Position numbers and translations under genes: made by a program. Source: a bacterium (lineage in GTDB: Bacteria > Armatimonadota > Zipacnadia > Zipacnadales > Zipacnadaceae). Taken from it: 64,000 nt of DNA. The notes beneath the pieces are model-generated. The model saw only the letters and a program-made list of their open reading frames with translations. It made no database searches and was not told the origin of the DNA. The stretch lies in the NCBI GenBank assembly GCA_030615605.1, contig JAUWYY010000012.1, positions 1 to 64,000 on the forward strand. Reading direction: 5' to 3'. Shown piece after piece: positions 9,778 through 19,164 of this stretch (its first letter is position 1; each line of letters begins with the position of its first letter).

Positions 9778-10503
9778 ATGAGGAGCATGTCAAGCACGCG
9801 AAGTGGATTCACTCTGATCGAGCTGCTGGTTGTGATTGCGATCATCGCAGTCCTGGTAGCTATCCTCTTCCCGGTCTTCGCGAGGGCAAAGGAAAAGGCG
9901 AACCAGACCTCGTGCCTGAACAATGTCAGGCAACTTACTATGGCGCAGCTCATGTATCTGCAGGACTACGACGGCACCTTCCAACCAGCGTGGGGGAGCT
10001 TGATGTGGGACACAAGAATCTATGACTACACCACCACGTGGGTGGCAGTGCTGAATAAGTATGTCCGGAACAGACAGATGTGGTATTGTCCCTCGGCGAG
10101 CTACAGGGGCGACGGCTATTGGGTCACTTACTGTGCCAACTCAAACCTGATAATCGACCCCTTGTTCATCATCCCCTTGGTAAACGTGAGTGAAATCGAG
10201 CAGCCTTCGCAAGTGGCATTTATGTGGGAGACCAGTCGGTACTTTACCGCACCCTTTTACACCCTGGTAGGCGACTATCAAGAGGCGCTTTGGTGGAGCC
10301 TGGACATCCCAATTTCCGACGGCCGGCACAATGACGGCGACATCATCGGCTTCTGCGATGGGCATGCCAAGCGGTACTCTATGACCGATCTGAAGCTGTT
10401 TTATCCGGCACTCCGCATATACTACTATCCGCCCCGCGCCCGCAACATGGTCGAGGCAGAATGGTGGGTATTGCCGCAAGCCTCCGACGACTACTACTAC
10501 TAA
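9778..10503 (+). CDS. prepilin-type N-terminal cleavage/methylation protein, DUF1559/H-X9-DG type
   Basis: [44 protein letters not shown]-terminal [12 protein letters not shown] fits H-X9-DG. Confidence 0.9.
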   Translation: MRSMSSTRSGFTLIELLVVIAIIAVLVAILFPVFARAKEKANQTSCLNNVRQLTMAQLMYLQDYDGTFQPAWGSLMWDTRIYDYTTTWVAVLNKYVRNRQMWYCPSASYRGDGYWVTYCANSNLIIDPLFIIPLVNVSEIEQPSQVAFMWETSRYFTAPFYTLVGDYQEALWWSLDIPISDGRHNDGDIIGFCDGHAKRYSMTDLKLFYPALRIYYYPPRARNMVEAEWWVLPQASDDYYY

Positions 10504-10536
10504 CGGCAGGTCACGCGCCACTGCAAATCACTGCAG

Positions 10537-10570
10537 GCGCCGAGCCCTGTGCTCGGCGCTCTTTTCTTTC
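10537..10570 (+). terminator. Rho-independent terminator after the prepilin gene
   Basis: gcgccgagc-cctgt-gctcggcgc (9-bp stem) followed by tcttttctttc. Confidence 0.8.
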
Positions 10571-10623
10571 TCACTACATCTGCTGGTTACTTAGAAGCGG
10601 TGGCTGTTAGGTAGAAGCTGTAG

Positions 10624-11811
10624 ATGCAAGGATTACTCTGTCGCGAATATTGCCCTGAAGATACAGCAGACGTCTTAGCGGTGCGAAACCCCATATTTGG
10701 TCCTCTGAGCGAGGAGGATTGGGACCGCTACTGCCCACGAATGACGGCGGGGATGGCTTACTTGGACGGTGAAGTGGCCGGGGCTATACCTCTGGATCAG
10801 CGTGACTTCTTGCTTGCTCCGCAACTCAGTGTGCCGGTGGCGTTCGAGAATGCCGTAGGCGTGAAGGAAGAATACCGCAGCCGTGGGATAGGCGGCGCGA
10901 TAATTGAAGCAGCTCGGGAGTTTATGGCTGATCGCTGCGACCTGTTGATGGTCTATCGGGGCGCAGAACGAACTGCCGGCTATCGGTTCTACCACAAAAG
11001 CGGCCATCGGTACCTGTTGTACCTCGCCCAAGTCCGCTGGGATCCACCCTCCGGGCTTTCCAGCGATGCCCAGCGCGTTGACATCGAGATGCTCCACAAC
11101 CACCAGGATGAGATACTTCGCGTCTATAACTCAACGTATTCCTCCTCCGGAGGGCATGCTCCCCGTCGCCGTGGGTACTGGCGCGAAGCTCTGGACGGGC
11201 AGATTTTCATTGCTGTACCTGCAGAAATACTGTTTTACCGCTATCCGGGTGCTGGGGGAATCACCGCTTACGGAATTTTCGAGATTCGAGAACACGACAG
11301 AGAGGGGAAAATCGAGGCATTAGAGATAGCGAGCCGCACAGGCCTCGGTGGTGCTCGCGAAGTATTGCAGGCCGCCGCAGTTGAAGCTTACAAACGAAAT
11401 ACAGCGGTAATTGACTATGTCTCAGTCCACCATCCCTATCGCCATCTTTATCGCGAGCTGGGCTTTGTTGAGGACCTTCGAAGCTTGATAATTATGGGTC
11501 AGGTCATAAACCCGCAGCGGCTGTTTGGACGTGTTTGCCGATTTCCCGAGCTTGTGGCCGACCTGAAGATCAACGTCTGGACGCCCACCAAAGACTATGT
11601 GCTGTTTGAAGGACCGGGCGCCAAAAAGGAGATCATTCTGGAGGCGAAGGATATCGTCATCGAACGGCTGCTGACCCGTCGTTTGGACGTCATGTCGGCA
11701 TTTCGCCACGATCTTCTCACTATTCGCAATGAGGATGAGGACATAGCAGAGCGCCTGGCCAAGGCGTTGCCCTTTAGCCCCTGGTGCTACCATCACCTCG
11801 ATTGGATATAG
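10624..11811 (+). CDS. GNAT-family N-acetyltransferase
   Basis: 395 aa; VKEEYRSRGIGGAIIEAAREFM motif. Confidence 0.75.
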   Translation: MQGLLCREYCPEDTADVLAVRNPIFGPLSEEDWDRYCPRMTAGMAYLDGEVAGAIPLDQRDFLLAPQLSVPVAFENAVGVKEEYRSRGIGGAIIEAAREFMADRCDLLMVYRGAERTAGYRFYHKSGHRYLLYLAQVRWDPPSGLSSDAQRVDIEMLHNHQDEILRVYNSTYSSSGGHAPRRRGYWREALDGQIFIAVPAEILFYRYPGAGGITAYGIFEIREHDREGKIEALEIASRTGLGGAREVLQAAAVEAYKRNTAVIDYVSVHHPYRHLYRELGFVEDLRSLIIMGQVINPQRLFGRVCRFPELVADLKINVWTPTKDYVLFEGPGAKKEIILEAKDIVIERLLTRRLDVMSAFRHDLLTIRNEDEDIAERLAKALPFSPWCYHHLDWI

Positions 11812-11910
11812 ACGCACAGCCCCCAGAGGTTGATATGGCGAGGTAATAGTCAGGTAGTCGAGTTGCAACCGGGCACTAAGCCAGTTAGCTTGCAGGGTAG
11901 GGGTCAAGCC

Positions 11911-12603
11911 TTATCGGGAATCAGACGGTGGCGACGGCGCTGGCGTAAGGGTGATAGTCAGCAGACCAGGCTGAACGACAACCTTTTCCAGTCGCAAGTC
12001 GCTTTGCCCCAACTTTTGCTGGATCACCTTGTCAATGGTACGCCCAATCTTCTTACGGAACATCCCCGGCAGGCCGATCTTGCCCGCCTTGGTCTCCTCG
12101 ACGTGCAGCACCAGCTTACCGTCGGTGACTTCCGGAATGATTTCCACGCGCATCCGCACCGGGATGAAGGCAATCTTGGTGCGTATGCTCCCCTCTATGT
12201 AACCATCGCTGAAGGCGACTTTAGGATCCCCCAGGCCCGAGGGCAAGTTAAGCTCGTCGCGATGCCCTTTCAGATAGGCATTGACATCGGCGTCTGAGAG
12301 GTGGATTTGCACCGTGGGCTTCACTCCGCGGACCGCCCGCATCTGGGCTTCGGTCAATTGGGTGGTTGCTCTTTCGACGGTATTAGCGCCACTCAGCGAC
12401 CGCTTGGCCCGGGCGACGATCTCTTCCGGGGAAGAAAACAGCATTATGAGTATCAGGGCAAAGATGAAGGTCAGGACAGCCGTCGCGATGAGGCTCGCGA
12501 TGAGGCATCCGCAGCAGAAACCGGAGCGGCGGCGCGGACTCTTGCCTGCGTCCACCTCGCCCACATTCAGAGAAGCTTCTGTCTTCGTCCGGTTAGCGTC
12601 CAT
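11911..12603 (-). CDS. hypothetical membrane-anchored protein
   Basis: 230 aa, N-terminal TM (CLIASLIATAVLTFIFALILIMLF), intact ORF. Confidence 0.6.
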   Translation of the reverse strand: MDANRTKTEASLNVGEVDAGKSPRRRSGFCCGCLIASLIATAVLTFIFALILIMLFSSPEEIVARAKRSLSGANTVERATTQLTEAQMRAVRGVKPTVQIHLSDADVNAYLKGHRDELNLPSGLGDPKVAFSDGYIEGSIRTKIAFIPVRMRVEIIPEVTDGKLVLHVEETKAGKIGLPGMFRKKIGRTIDKVIQQKLGQSDLRLEKVVVQPGLLTITLTPAPSPPSDSR

Positions 12604-12847
12604 AGCGGTTATGCTTCAGATAGATATGAATACTCTCCGTAATTGTAGCCGCTGGTAACGCCTGATGTCAATGACGTGAGCGCATACAATCACTCTCCAG
12701 CGAGTTGTTTCTCCGGATACTTCTCTACCAGGTGTGATCCACACGCCAGTATAGGGTCACGAATGGGCTGGTTTAGATTTGCGCTGCCGTGGGTAGCCTG
12801 TTAAGAAGGTGTTGGACATAAGTTTATCACAATTTTTTACTTAAGTA

Positions 12848-12876
12848 TTGACAAGTCCTGTAAAAAAGTTTATAAT
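12848..12876 (+). promoter_or_regulatory. consensus sigma70-type promoter
   Basis: TTGACA (12848-12853), 17-nt spacer, TATAAT (12871-12876), upstream of the 12921 gene. Confidence 0.8.
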
Positions 12877-12920
12877 GTACCATATCAGTTACATAAGATA
12901 CGTTCAGGGGTGAAATAGAG

Positions 12921-13967
12921 ATGTGGACACAGCAGAAAGATTCGCAGCGTGGTACGGTAGTGATCCTGGTGGTTTTGGCGCTCATGGCGCTGCTGGGAAT
13001 GGCGGCTTTGACCATTGATGTAGGGTTACTGGTCCTAGCCGCCCAGCAGGCTCAGGACGTGGCTGATGCGGCGGCCTTAGGAGCGGCATTGGAGGTGCCC
13101 GACTACACTAGCGGTCGGGCTGTGGCATTATCCCTGGTTGACGCCAACAATGAGTCCTCCGCGGGCTTCCAGGCCACCTGCTCCTCCCACAATGGGGATG
13201 TTCTCTTTTGGGGACCTCACGAAACCATCCCGGATTACGGTTCGCTGGACAGCAGCACCTATGGCGTGCGCGTGAGGGTTCATATACCGGTCGACTTCGT
13301 GTTCGCCCCTGTGGTGGGTCTAGCGGGTACTACGGTGACACGAAGTTCCACATCGGTGCGCATGCGCTCCGGGGCAGCGCCCATTGCTCCCATGTGGATG
13401 AGCTATGAGCCCCCGTTAGATCCCGCCGTGGATTATGGCGTGGAGCGAGAGATGCTCATGGCAAGCAGCGGCGACGCTGCGAATGTGCCCGGTTCGTTCG
13501 GATGGCTTGAACCACTGTCCGGCGGCAGCGACTTTCTTGAACTGCTGCGTGGCTACGAGCTGACTCCTGACCAGGTAGAGGCTAACATGGTAACCGAGGG
13601 CGATGTGGTGACCGCCTATACTGGTCTCAGCGTGGGGCAATGGCGAGCAGCACTTGACTATGCCAATGACGGCCTGTCCCGATTAGAGCGGGCCACGGAC
13701 CCGGAGGGCCAATGGGCAGGCGATACGTTCGACCACTTCCAGAGTGATAACCCCCGCATAATCCTCGTCCCTATGGTTGAGTATCTAGGTAGCACAGGCT
13801 CCGGAGCAGAGTTTCTGATTCATGATTTTGCCGCCTTCTGGATTGAGTCAATCAATAGCCAGAACCCGCCTTATTCGATCACTGGCCGGTTCATCAAGTA
13901 TCAGTTACCCGGCACCGGCACCGATGCCCTCGGCGAGACGGTCTGGACAGTCAGCATGGTCCAGTAG
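12921..13967 (+). CDS. TadG/Tad-like secreted pilus-associated protein
   Basis: RGTVVILVVLALMALLGMAALTIDVGLLVLAAQQAQDVADAAALGAA (Tad-domain N-terminus). Confidence 0.75.
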   Translation: MWTQQKDSQRGTVVILVVLALMALLGMAALTIDVGLLVLAAQQAQDVADAAALGAALEVPDYTSGRAVALSLVDANNESSAGFQATCSSHNGDVLFWGPHETIPDYGSLDSSTYGVRVRVHIPVDFVFAPVVGLAGTTVTRSSTSVRMRSGAAPIAPMWMSYEPPLDPAVDYGVEREMLMASSGDAANVPGSFGWLEPLSGGSDFLELLRGYELTPDQVEANMVTEGDVVTAYTGLSVGQWRAALDYANDGLSRLERATDPEGQWAGDTFDHFQSDNPRIILVPMVEYLGSTGSGAEFLIHDFAAFWIESINSQNPPYSITGRFIKYQLPGTGTDALGETVWTVSMVQ

Positions 13968-14155
13968 CAGACTGTCGTTTTCAGGACACGGTGAGTTATT
14001 CTGGCAGCCCAGCCTTGGCGTTGATCCAGTGACAAGCCAGGGCGATGTCTCATCATAGTAGCCGCTGGCGGTCTGCGCCGGATGGCTTCAGAAGTGAATA
14101 GAGAATCACGCGCATGCAATGCACTAACCAAAAGACAAGAAGGAGAGTAACGAAG

Positions 14156-14698
14156 ATGTCTGTTCTTAGTAAGAGCGTGCTTGCTGTAGTTGTGTGTTTG
14201 GGTTTGGTAGTATTGGCGGGCTGTGGTGGAGGTGGCAATGGCGTCAGTGGTGGAGGCACTGGCGGGGACTGGTGCCCCTCGTGTCCCGATTCGTGGGCCG
14301 AGCGTGAAGGGGATCCCGTGCCGCTTTCGGGATACAACATAACCTATATGGGGAGTTATTACGATGCCCTGCGCGACGAAACGAGCTTCTGTTACCTGGT
14401 TGAAGGTAACGGCGAGCCCCCGGGCCTCAGTCACTTCGTTGTGGGACTACCGGAGTGTATCGTCTGGGAGGATATCGTCGCGTACAGCCCGGAGGGTAAT
14501 GTTGTTTTCTCCGATCCCGACCCGACGACCGGTGTCCGCGGCCTGAAGTACGATTTTGGGCTAGCCACCGACGGCAGCCAGATGTACTGCTTCACGCTGG
14601 ATGGCAATTACGCGGAAGGCACCATCGTGGTCGGTGTGAAGGCTGGTCAACTTGCGGAAACTGGGGAAATCACCGGGCCCGCCTGCTCGGGTGAATAG
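14156..14698 (+). CDS. putative lipoprotein
   Basis: MSVLSKSVLAVVVCLGLVVLAGCGGGG lipobox; GGAGAG upstream. Confidence 0.7.
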   Translation: MSVLSKSVLAVVVCLGLVVLAGCGGGGNGVSGGGTGGDWCPSCPDSWAEREGDPVPLSGYNITYMGSYYDALRDETSFCYLVEGNGEPPGLSHFVVGLPECIVWEDIVAYSPEGNVVFSDPDPTTGVRGLKYDFGLATDGSQMYCFTLDGNYAEGTIVVGVKAGQLAETGEITGPACSGE

Positions 14699-14763
14699 AC
14701 CGTAATAGGCCTGTGGATTCACCTAATCGCCAGCGAACTACCATTCGAAAAAGGAGAGGGGTA

Positions 14764-14931
14764 ATGGAAGCAATCAGGGCTTTGTATCGTGACGAAGACG
14801 GTGTCACGACGGTGGAGTACGCCTTGCTGTTGGCTGTTCTGGTCGTGGGTGGTGCTGCCGCCTGGACCACGCTTCGCGGCGCGCTAATCTCCAGTGTGAA
14901 CACGGCCAGCGCTGAGTTGGCTGGCGCGTAG
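14764..14931 (+). CDS. Flp/Fap-type pilin
   Basis: MEAIRALYRDEDGVTTVEYALLLAVLVVGGAAAWTTLRGALISSVNTASAELAGA; short Flp-like pilin with E in the TM start, RBS aggagagg. Confidence 0.85.
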   Translation: MEAIRALYRDEDGVTTVEYALLLAVLVVGGAAAWTTLRGALISSVNTASAELAGA

Positions 14932-15217
14932 TTACTCAACCTGCAATCTTTGGTGCAGTATTGCTGGACCGGCCCGTGGCTCGCTGATTGCCAGGGGTCG
15001 GCTTGCCGTCTTGGGCTACGCTCTCCAAGTGATGCCGCGCAGCGGCGGTTACGCCTTGCGCACTCATGACGCCGAGCGGCTGGCCACCTTATGATCGCAG
15101 TGGGCAACATCGAGATAGGCCACCCACGTCTGTTCCTATGAACTCTGGGATCCTCCGCAAGCCCCAACAGAGGTAGTTCAGCAGCGGGAACTCAACCTCT
15201 GGTTATTCCAACTTCAG

Positions 15218-16282
15218 CTATTGCACCATCTTCACCGTCCACAGCCCGGTCTCCATTGACAGAGGATCGCCTGCTGCGCCTGGCAAGGTGTGCTGTATGA
15301 ACCGGCCGATAATGTCATAGGGCTTCTTCTTAGTGTTAATTGACTCGATGTAGAACGCGCCAAATGCGTGAATCTGGAACTGGGCATTGTCCCCGGTACC
15401 ACCCAGATACTCGCACATCGGTATGATCACGATACGAGGGTTGTCGTTGTGGAAGCTGTCAAATGTGTCCCCTGTCCACGGCTCCCACATTGCCCGATCC
15501 ATCCGCGCTAAACCGTCTGGAGAGGTATGCAGTGCCTTTGCCCACTGCCCAACGGCGAGACCGGTTCGAGCAGTGCAGATGTCGTCTATGCTCACGTAGT
15601 TGGCCACTATGTCTTCGTAGGGTACTTGATAGCCCCGCAACAGGTCCAGGAAGATATCATTGTTTCCGGAAGGCGGCTCCAGCCAGCCAAACGAACCGGG
15701 AATATTCGCGCAGTGCGGCCCGTCAGCCATGAGCAATTGCTGTTCCTGTCCGTAGATGTAATCAGTTTCATAACTTATCCACATGGGACAAATCGGCACG
15801 CCCCCGACGGGCATGCGCACGACCGTGCAGCTACGAGAGATTGTCGCGCCCTCCAGGCCCAGCACAGGCGCAAAGACATAATCAACGGGGATGTGCGTGG
15901 TAACCCGCATGCCCCAGGCATAATTGCCCAGCAGGCCAAAGTCCGGGATAGTGTCATTGGCGCCCCAGAAGGTGATGTCACCGCTATCCGGCGAGCAGGT
16001 CGCGGTAAATCCGCCCATCGACTCGTTGTTAGCAGTCACCAGGTTCAGTGCCACGCTCTGTGCCGTTCCGTGGCTAGGTAGCTCGCGGCCGGCCCCGAGC
16101 GCGGCCGCGTCGGCCACATCCTGGGCAACCTGCGCGGCGATGACCAATTGTCCGATATCCACTGTCAAGGCGGCCATGCCCAACAGCGCGACCAGTGCCA
16201 CCACCACCCAAACCAAGACTATGCCGTGCCGCCGGTTGCATGCCGAAAGCAATGCTTGGGGCTGCAGCCCTTGTCGAGCCAT
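15218..16282 (-). CDS. TadG/Tad-like protein, paralogue of 12921-13967
   Basis: LLGMAALTVDIGQLVIAAQVAQDVADAAALGAG...; alignable along its length to the 12921 protein, both ending in TV(S/K)MVQ*. Confidence 0.75.
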   Translation of the reverse strand: MARQGLQPQALLSACNRRHGIVLVWVVVALVALLGMAALTVDIGQLVIAAQVAQDVADAAALGAGRELPSHGTAQSVALNLVTANNESMGGFTATCSPDSGDITFWGANDTIPDFGLLGNYAWGMRVTTHIPVDYVFAPVLGLEGATISRSCTVVRMPVGGVPICPMWISYETDYIYGQEQQLLMADGPHCANIPGSFGWLEPPSGNNDIFLDLLRGYQVPYEDIVANYVSIDDICTARTGLAVGQWAKALHTSPDGLARMDRAMWEPWTGDTFDSFHNDNPRIVIIPMCEYLGGTGDNAQFQIHAFGAFYIESINTKKKPYDIIGRFIQHTLPGAAGDPLSMETGLWTVKMVQ

Positions 16283-16685
16283 GATACCCGCCTCCACATG
16301 ACGTAATGTTGACCTTAAACTTAGCCATCCTTGATATACCCAGAGGTATGTCCTCATAAACATAGACGTGGGCACAAACTGCGTCGGGGATCAGCAAGGG
16401 GGCGACTGACCAGGGGCGACCGGCATACCCGCTTTCGTCCTCCGGTGTTGTCAAGGGCAAATGGCGATCTAACCTGCCGCGGTGACTGCCTGCTGGCCCC
16501 TGATCAGACTATCGAGGCTGCCGCCATCATCCGCTGGCCCGGCCTGTTCTTCAGTCGTCGTTTCCGAGTATCCTGAGCACGCAAGCAGGTAAAGAGCACC
16601 CAATCGCGAATAGTAGACCTATGATGGGCCTGGCCACCTCCACCGCCGGCAAAACTAACCTCGGACAGACCGGTGAGCGACTGAT

Positions 16686-17576
16686 ATGAGCGGTCTGGAT
16701 ATACTAGTGGCGCTGGAGCGCATCCGCTTTCCTGCGCTGAATCTGTTCTTCGAGGGCATAACCTACCTGGGCGCCGAAGAAGCCTACTTGCTGCTCTTCA
16801 TTGTTGTTTACCTGTGTATCAACCGCCGTCTGGGCTTTCGGCTGCTCATGGCCTTTGTGGTCTCGGCCTATGTTATGGCGGTCTGCAAGGAACTCTGGGC
16901 GGTTCCGCGCCCCTATGTGGAACACCGCCATCTTCTCCACCCCCTGGCCCTGTCTACTGCTGAGGGCTATTCGATGCCCAGCGGTCATGCCTTGCTCCCC
17001 ACAGTAGTATGGGGATACATCGCTCTGCAACTGCGCTCCTGGCGTTGGCGCGTGATACCGGTTGCCATAATCGTGTTGGTCGCTTTCTCACGGTTATATC
17101 TGCAGCTTCACTGGCCCGCCGATATTCTGGCCGGGTTGGCGCTGGGAGCTGCTTTACTGGGCGTTTATGTGAAGGTGACGGGCTGGATTAACACAGGACG
17201 ACTCAAGCTGAGTACACTGCAGTGCGTCGCAGTGGTAGCTGTCGCCGGCACAGTAATGTACATATTCGGGAAGGACCTGCCGAGCGGTGTGGCAGCAGCC
17301 GGTGCGCTGCTGGGTGGCGGCCTGGGCTATCTGGCTCTCCGCCACCTTGACAACTACAGAGAAGAGGCCAGTATTGGAGGCCACTTGCTCAAGGTAATCC
17401 CCTCCGTTGCCCTGCTGCTGGCCGGCCGCTATGCTCTCAGGCAGACGATTGGCTCAGCACCGCCCGCCCAGATGCTGACATACGCCGGTATGGCGTTTGC
17501 GGCGACTTTCATTATTCCGGTGGTAATACAGAGGCTGACCAGGAGCCGCTCGCAGCAATGTGAAGGAGCGCAGTAG
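16686..17576 (+). CDS. PAP2 superfamily membrane phosphatase
   Basis: KELWAVPRP, YSMPSGHALLP, SRLYLQLHWPADILAG match the three PAP2 signature motifs. Confidence 0.9.
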   Translation: MSGLDILVALERIRFPALNLFFEGITYLGAEEAYLLLFIVVYLCINRRLGFRLLMAFVVSAYVMAVCKELWAVPRPYVEHRHLLHPLALSTAEGYSMPSGHALLPTVVWGYIALQLRSWRWRVIPVAIIVLVAFSRLYLQLHWPADILAGLALGAALLGVYVKVTGWINTGRLKLSTLQCVAVVAVAGTVMYIFGKDLPSGVAAAGALLGGGLGYLALRHLDNYREEASIGGHLLKVIPSVALLLAGRYALRQTIGSAPPAQMLTYAGMAFAATFIIPVVIQRLTRSRSQQCEGAQ

Positions 17577-17766
17577 AAGAAGCCGAGAAGAGAGCACCTG
17601 GTAAGTAGCAGGATAGCATCCTGGTGATTGTGCAGGAAATAGCGAAAGTCAGCATCCATGATGGTTGGCCGCACCAGATGCCCATGAATTTGACGGCCCA
17701 ATAATCCTGGAGTCGCTTGCGAAATACATCCCTACCTACCTGCCAATGTGCCAGCGCAGCTCGGTC

Positions 17767-18875
17767 TCACGATCGCTCCTGGCGCTCGGCTGCTGGCTTA
17801 GAGGCTATCGGCTCGCGGCTGTGGAGCGACTCGGCCAATGCGTATTTGCTGAAGGTATGGAACAGCAGCAGCATAACCACCGGGAAGAATTCGTAGTAGG
17901 CGCGTAGCTCGTCAATCCACGCGAACACCATTGCCAGTGGCAACACAATCGCCAGTGCTCCCAGCCCACACTTCAGTAGCCGGGGCTTGTGCTGCCAGTC
18001 GTGGAAAAGCCCTCCCAGCAGCACAAACAGCACCAGCACCGAGATAATATCATACGGCAGGTGGCGAAAGACATAGAGATTGTGCCCGAGCAGATGGACC
18101 TCAAGCTGGCCTCCGGCATTATGCTGAAATGACCAGTACAGCGGGGCCTGAATCACTGCGAAGATCGCCAGTTGAGCCGCCGAGTGTTGTAACAGCCTGG
18201 TGCGTGGCATCCGGCGCAGGTAGTACCACGCAAAGATCGGAGTAAGTAGGATGAATGTCTCTTTATTCAGGCAGCCTAGCGCAATAACAATGTAGAATGC
18301 TGACCACCTCTGGGCAACCAGCAGGTACAACGAAAGCGTGAACAGCAGTAGCGTGGGGAAGTCGTGCAGGTAGGCCAGATTCGCCTCCCGAAAGGTGACC
18401 GGCAGCCACAGCAGGGCAAATACCGGCACGAGGTCAGCAGCCAGGGCCGACCCGGAATACAACCTCAGGAAGAGCAGCCTGATCGCATAAGCAAAGCCGA
18501 CCAGGCAGGTAAAAAGAAGGGCAGCGGCGATTATGTATTCAGAAAAGTAGTCCGCATCAATCGGGTTCCGTGCGAATATCCCGGCAAGCCGCTGATCCTC
18601 CTGGCCATTCGGGTAAGCGACTGCCGCCACGCGCTGGGCAGTGCTGAATTGACTCCGCGAATGATCAGGGGAATCAGTTGCCGGCGCACATAGGGACAGG
18701 GTGCCTGACCCGTCACCACAGTATGAAAATACAGCATCGGCTTGTTGTGATTCTGATCAATAGCTGGTCGCAGCCATAGTTGAAAGACGAAGATGGCCAA
18801 AGCCAGGTAAATGACCAAGATCAACCATTTTCTCATTGGCCTAGTTGCCATTAGCCGACCTGTTTTGCTTTCCAC
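17767..18875 (-). pseudogene. polytopic membrane protein (glycosyltransferase-like) split by a frameshift
   Basis: ORF 18531-18875 gives the N-terminus (signal/TM, ...RRQLIPLIIRGVNSALPSA) and ORF 17767-18630 continues in another frame (VAAVAYPNGQEDQRLAGIFARNPIDADYFSEYIIAAALL...). Confidence 0.6.
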
Positions 18876-18917
18876 TAACGTGCGGAGGCGTAGACCGTAC
18901 GATTGGCGGCCACCGAC

Positions 18918-19142
18918 TTATTCGTTGTCGTCCGACTCTTCCGAACTCTGCTCATCCTCTTTTTCTTCCACCCAGACCTTACGCCTGCCCCCACAATAGG
19001 AGCAACGAACAGTGCCCCACTGCTTCTTGCCACGGCCGGCAGCAGTCAAGCAAACTCGACAGCTTCGGCCCCCGGCGGCCGTGCAGGTCCCCTGGCCTCC
19101 ACAATGCTCACATTCTACTAACTTTTGCGCCATCTTTACCAC
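18918..19142 (-). CDS. small DnaJ-type Cys-rich zinc-binding protein
   Basis: CEHCGGQGTC...CRVC...CSYCGG. Confidence 0.6.
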   Translation of the reverse strand: MVKMAQKLVECEHCGGQGTCTAAGGRSCRVCLTAAGRGKKQWGTVRCSYCGGRRKVWVEEKEDEQSSEESDDNE

Positions 19143-19164
19143 TCATCCTATTATAGCTTGGAGG

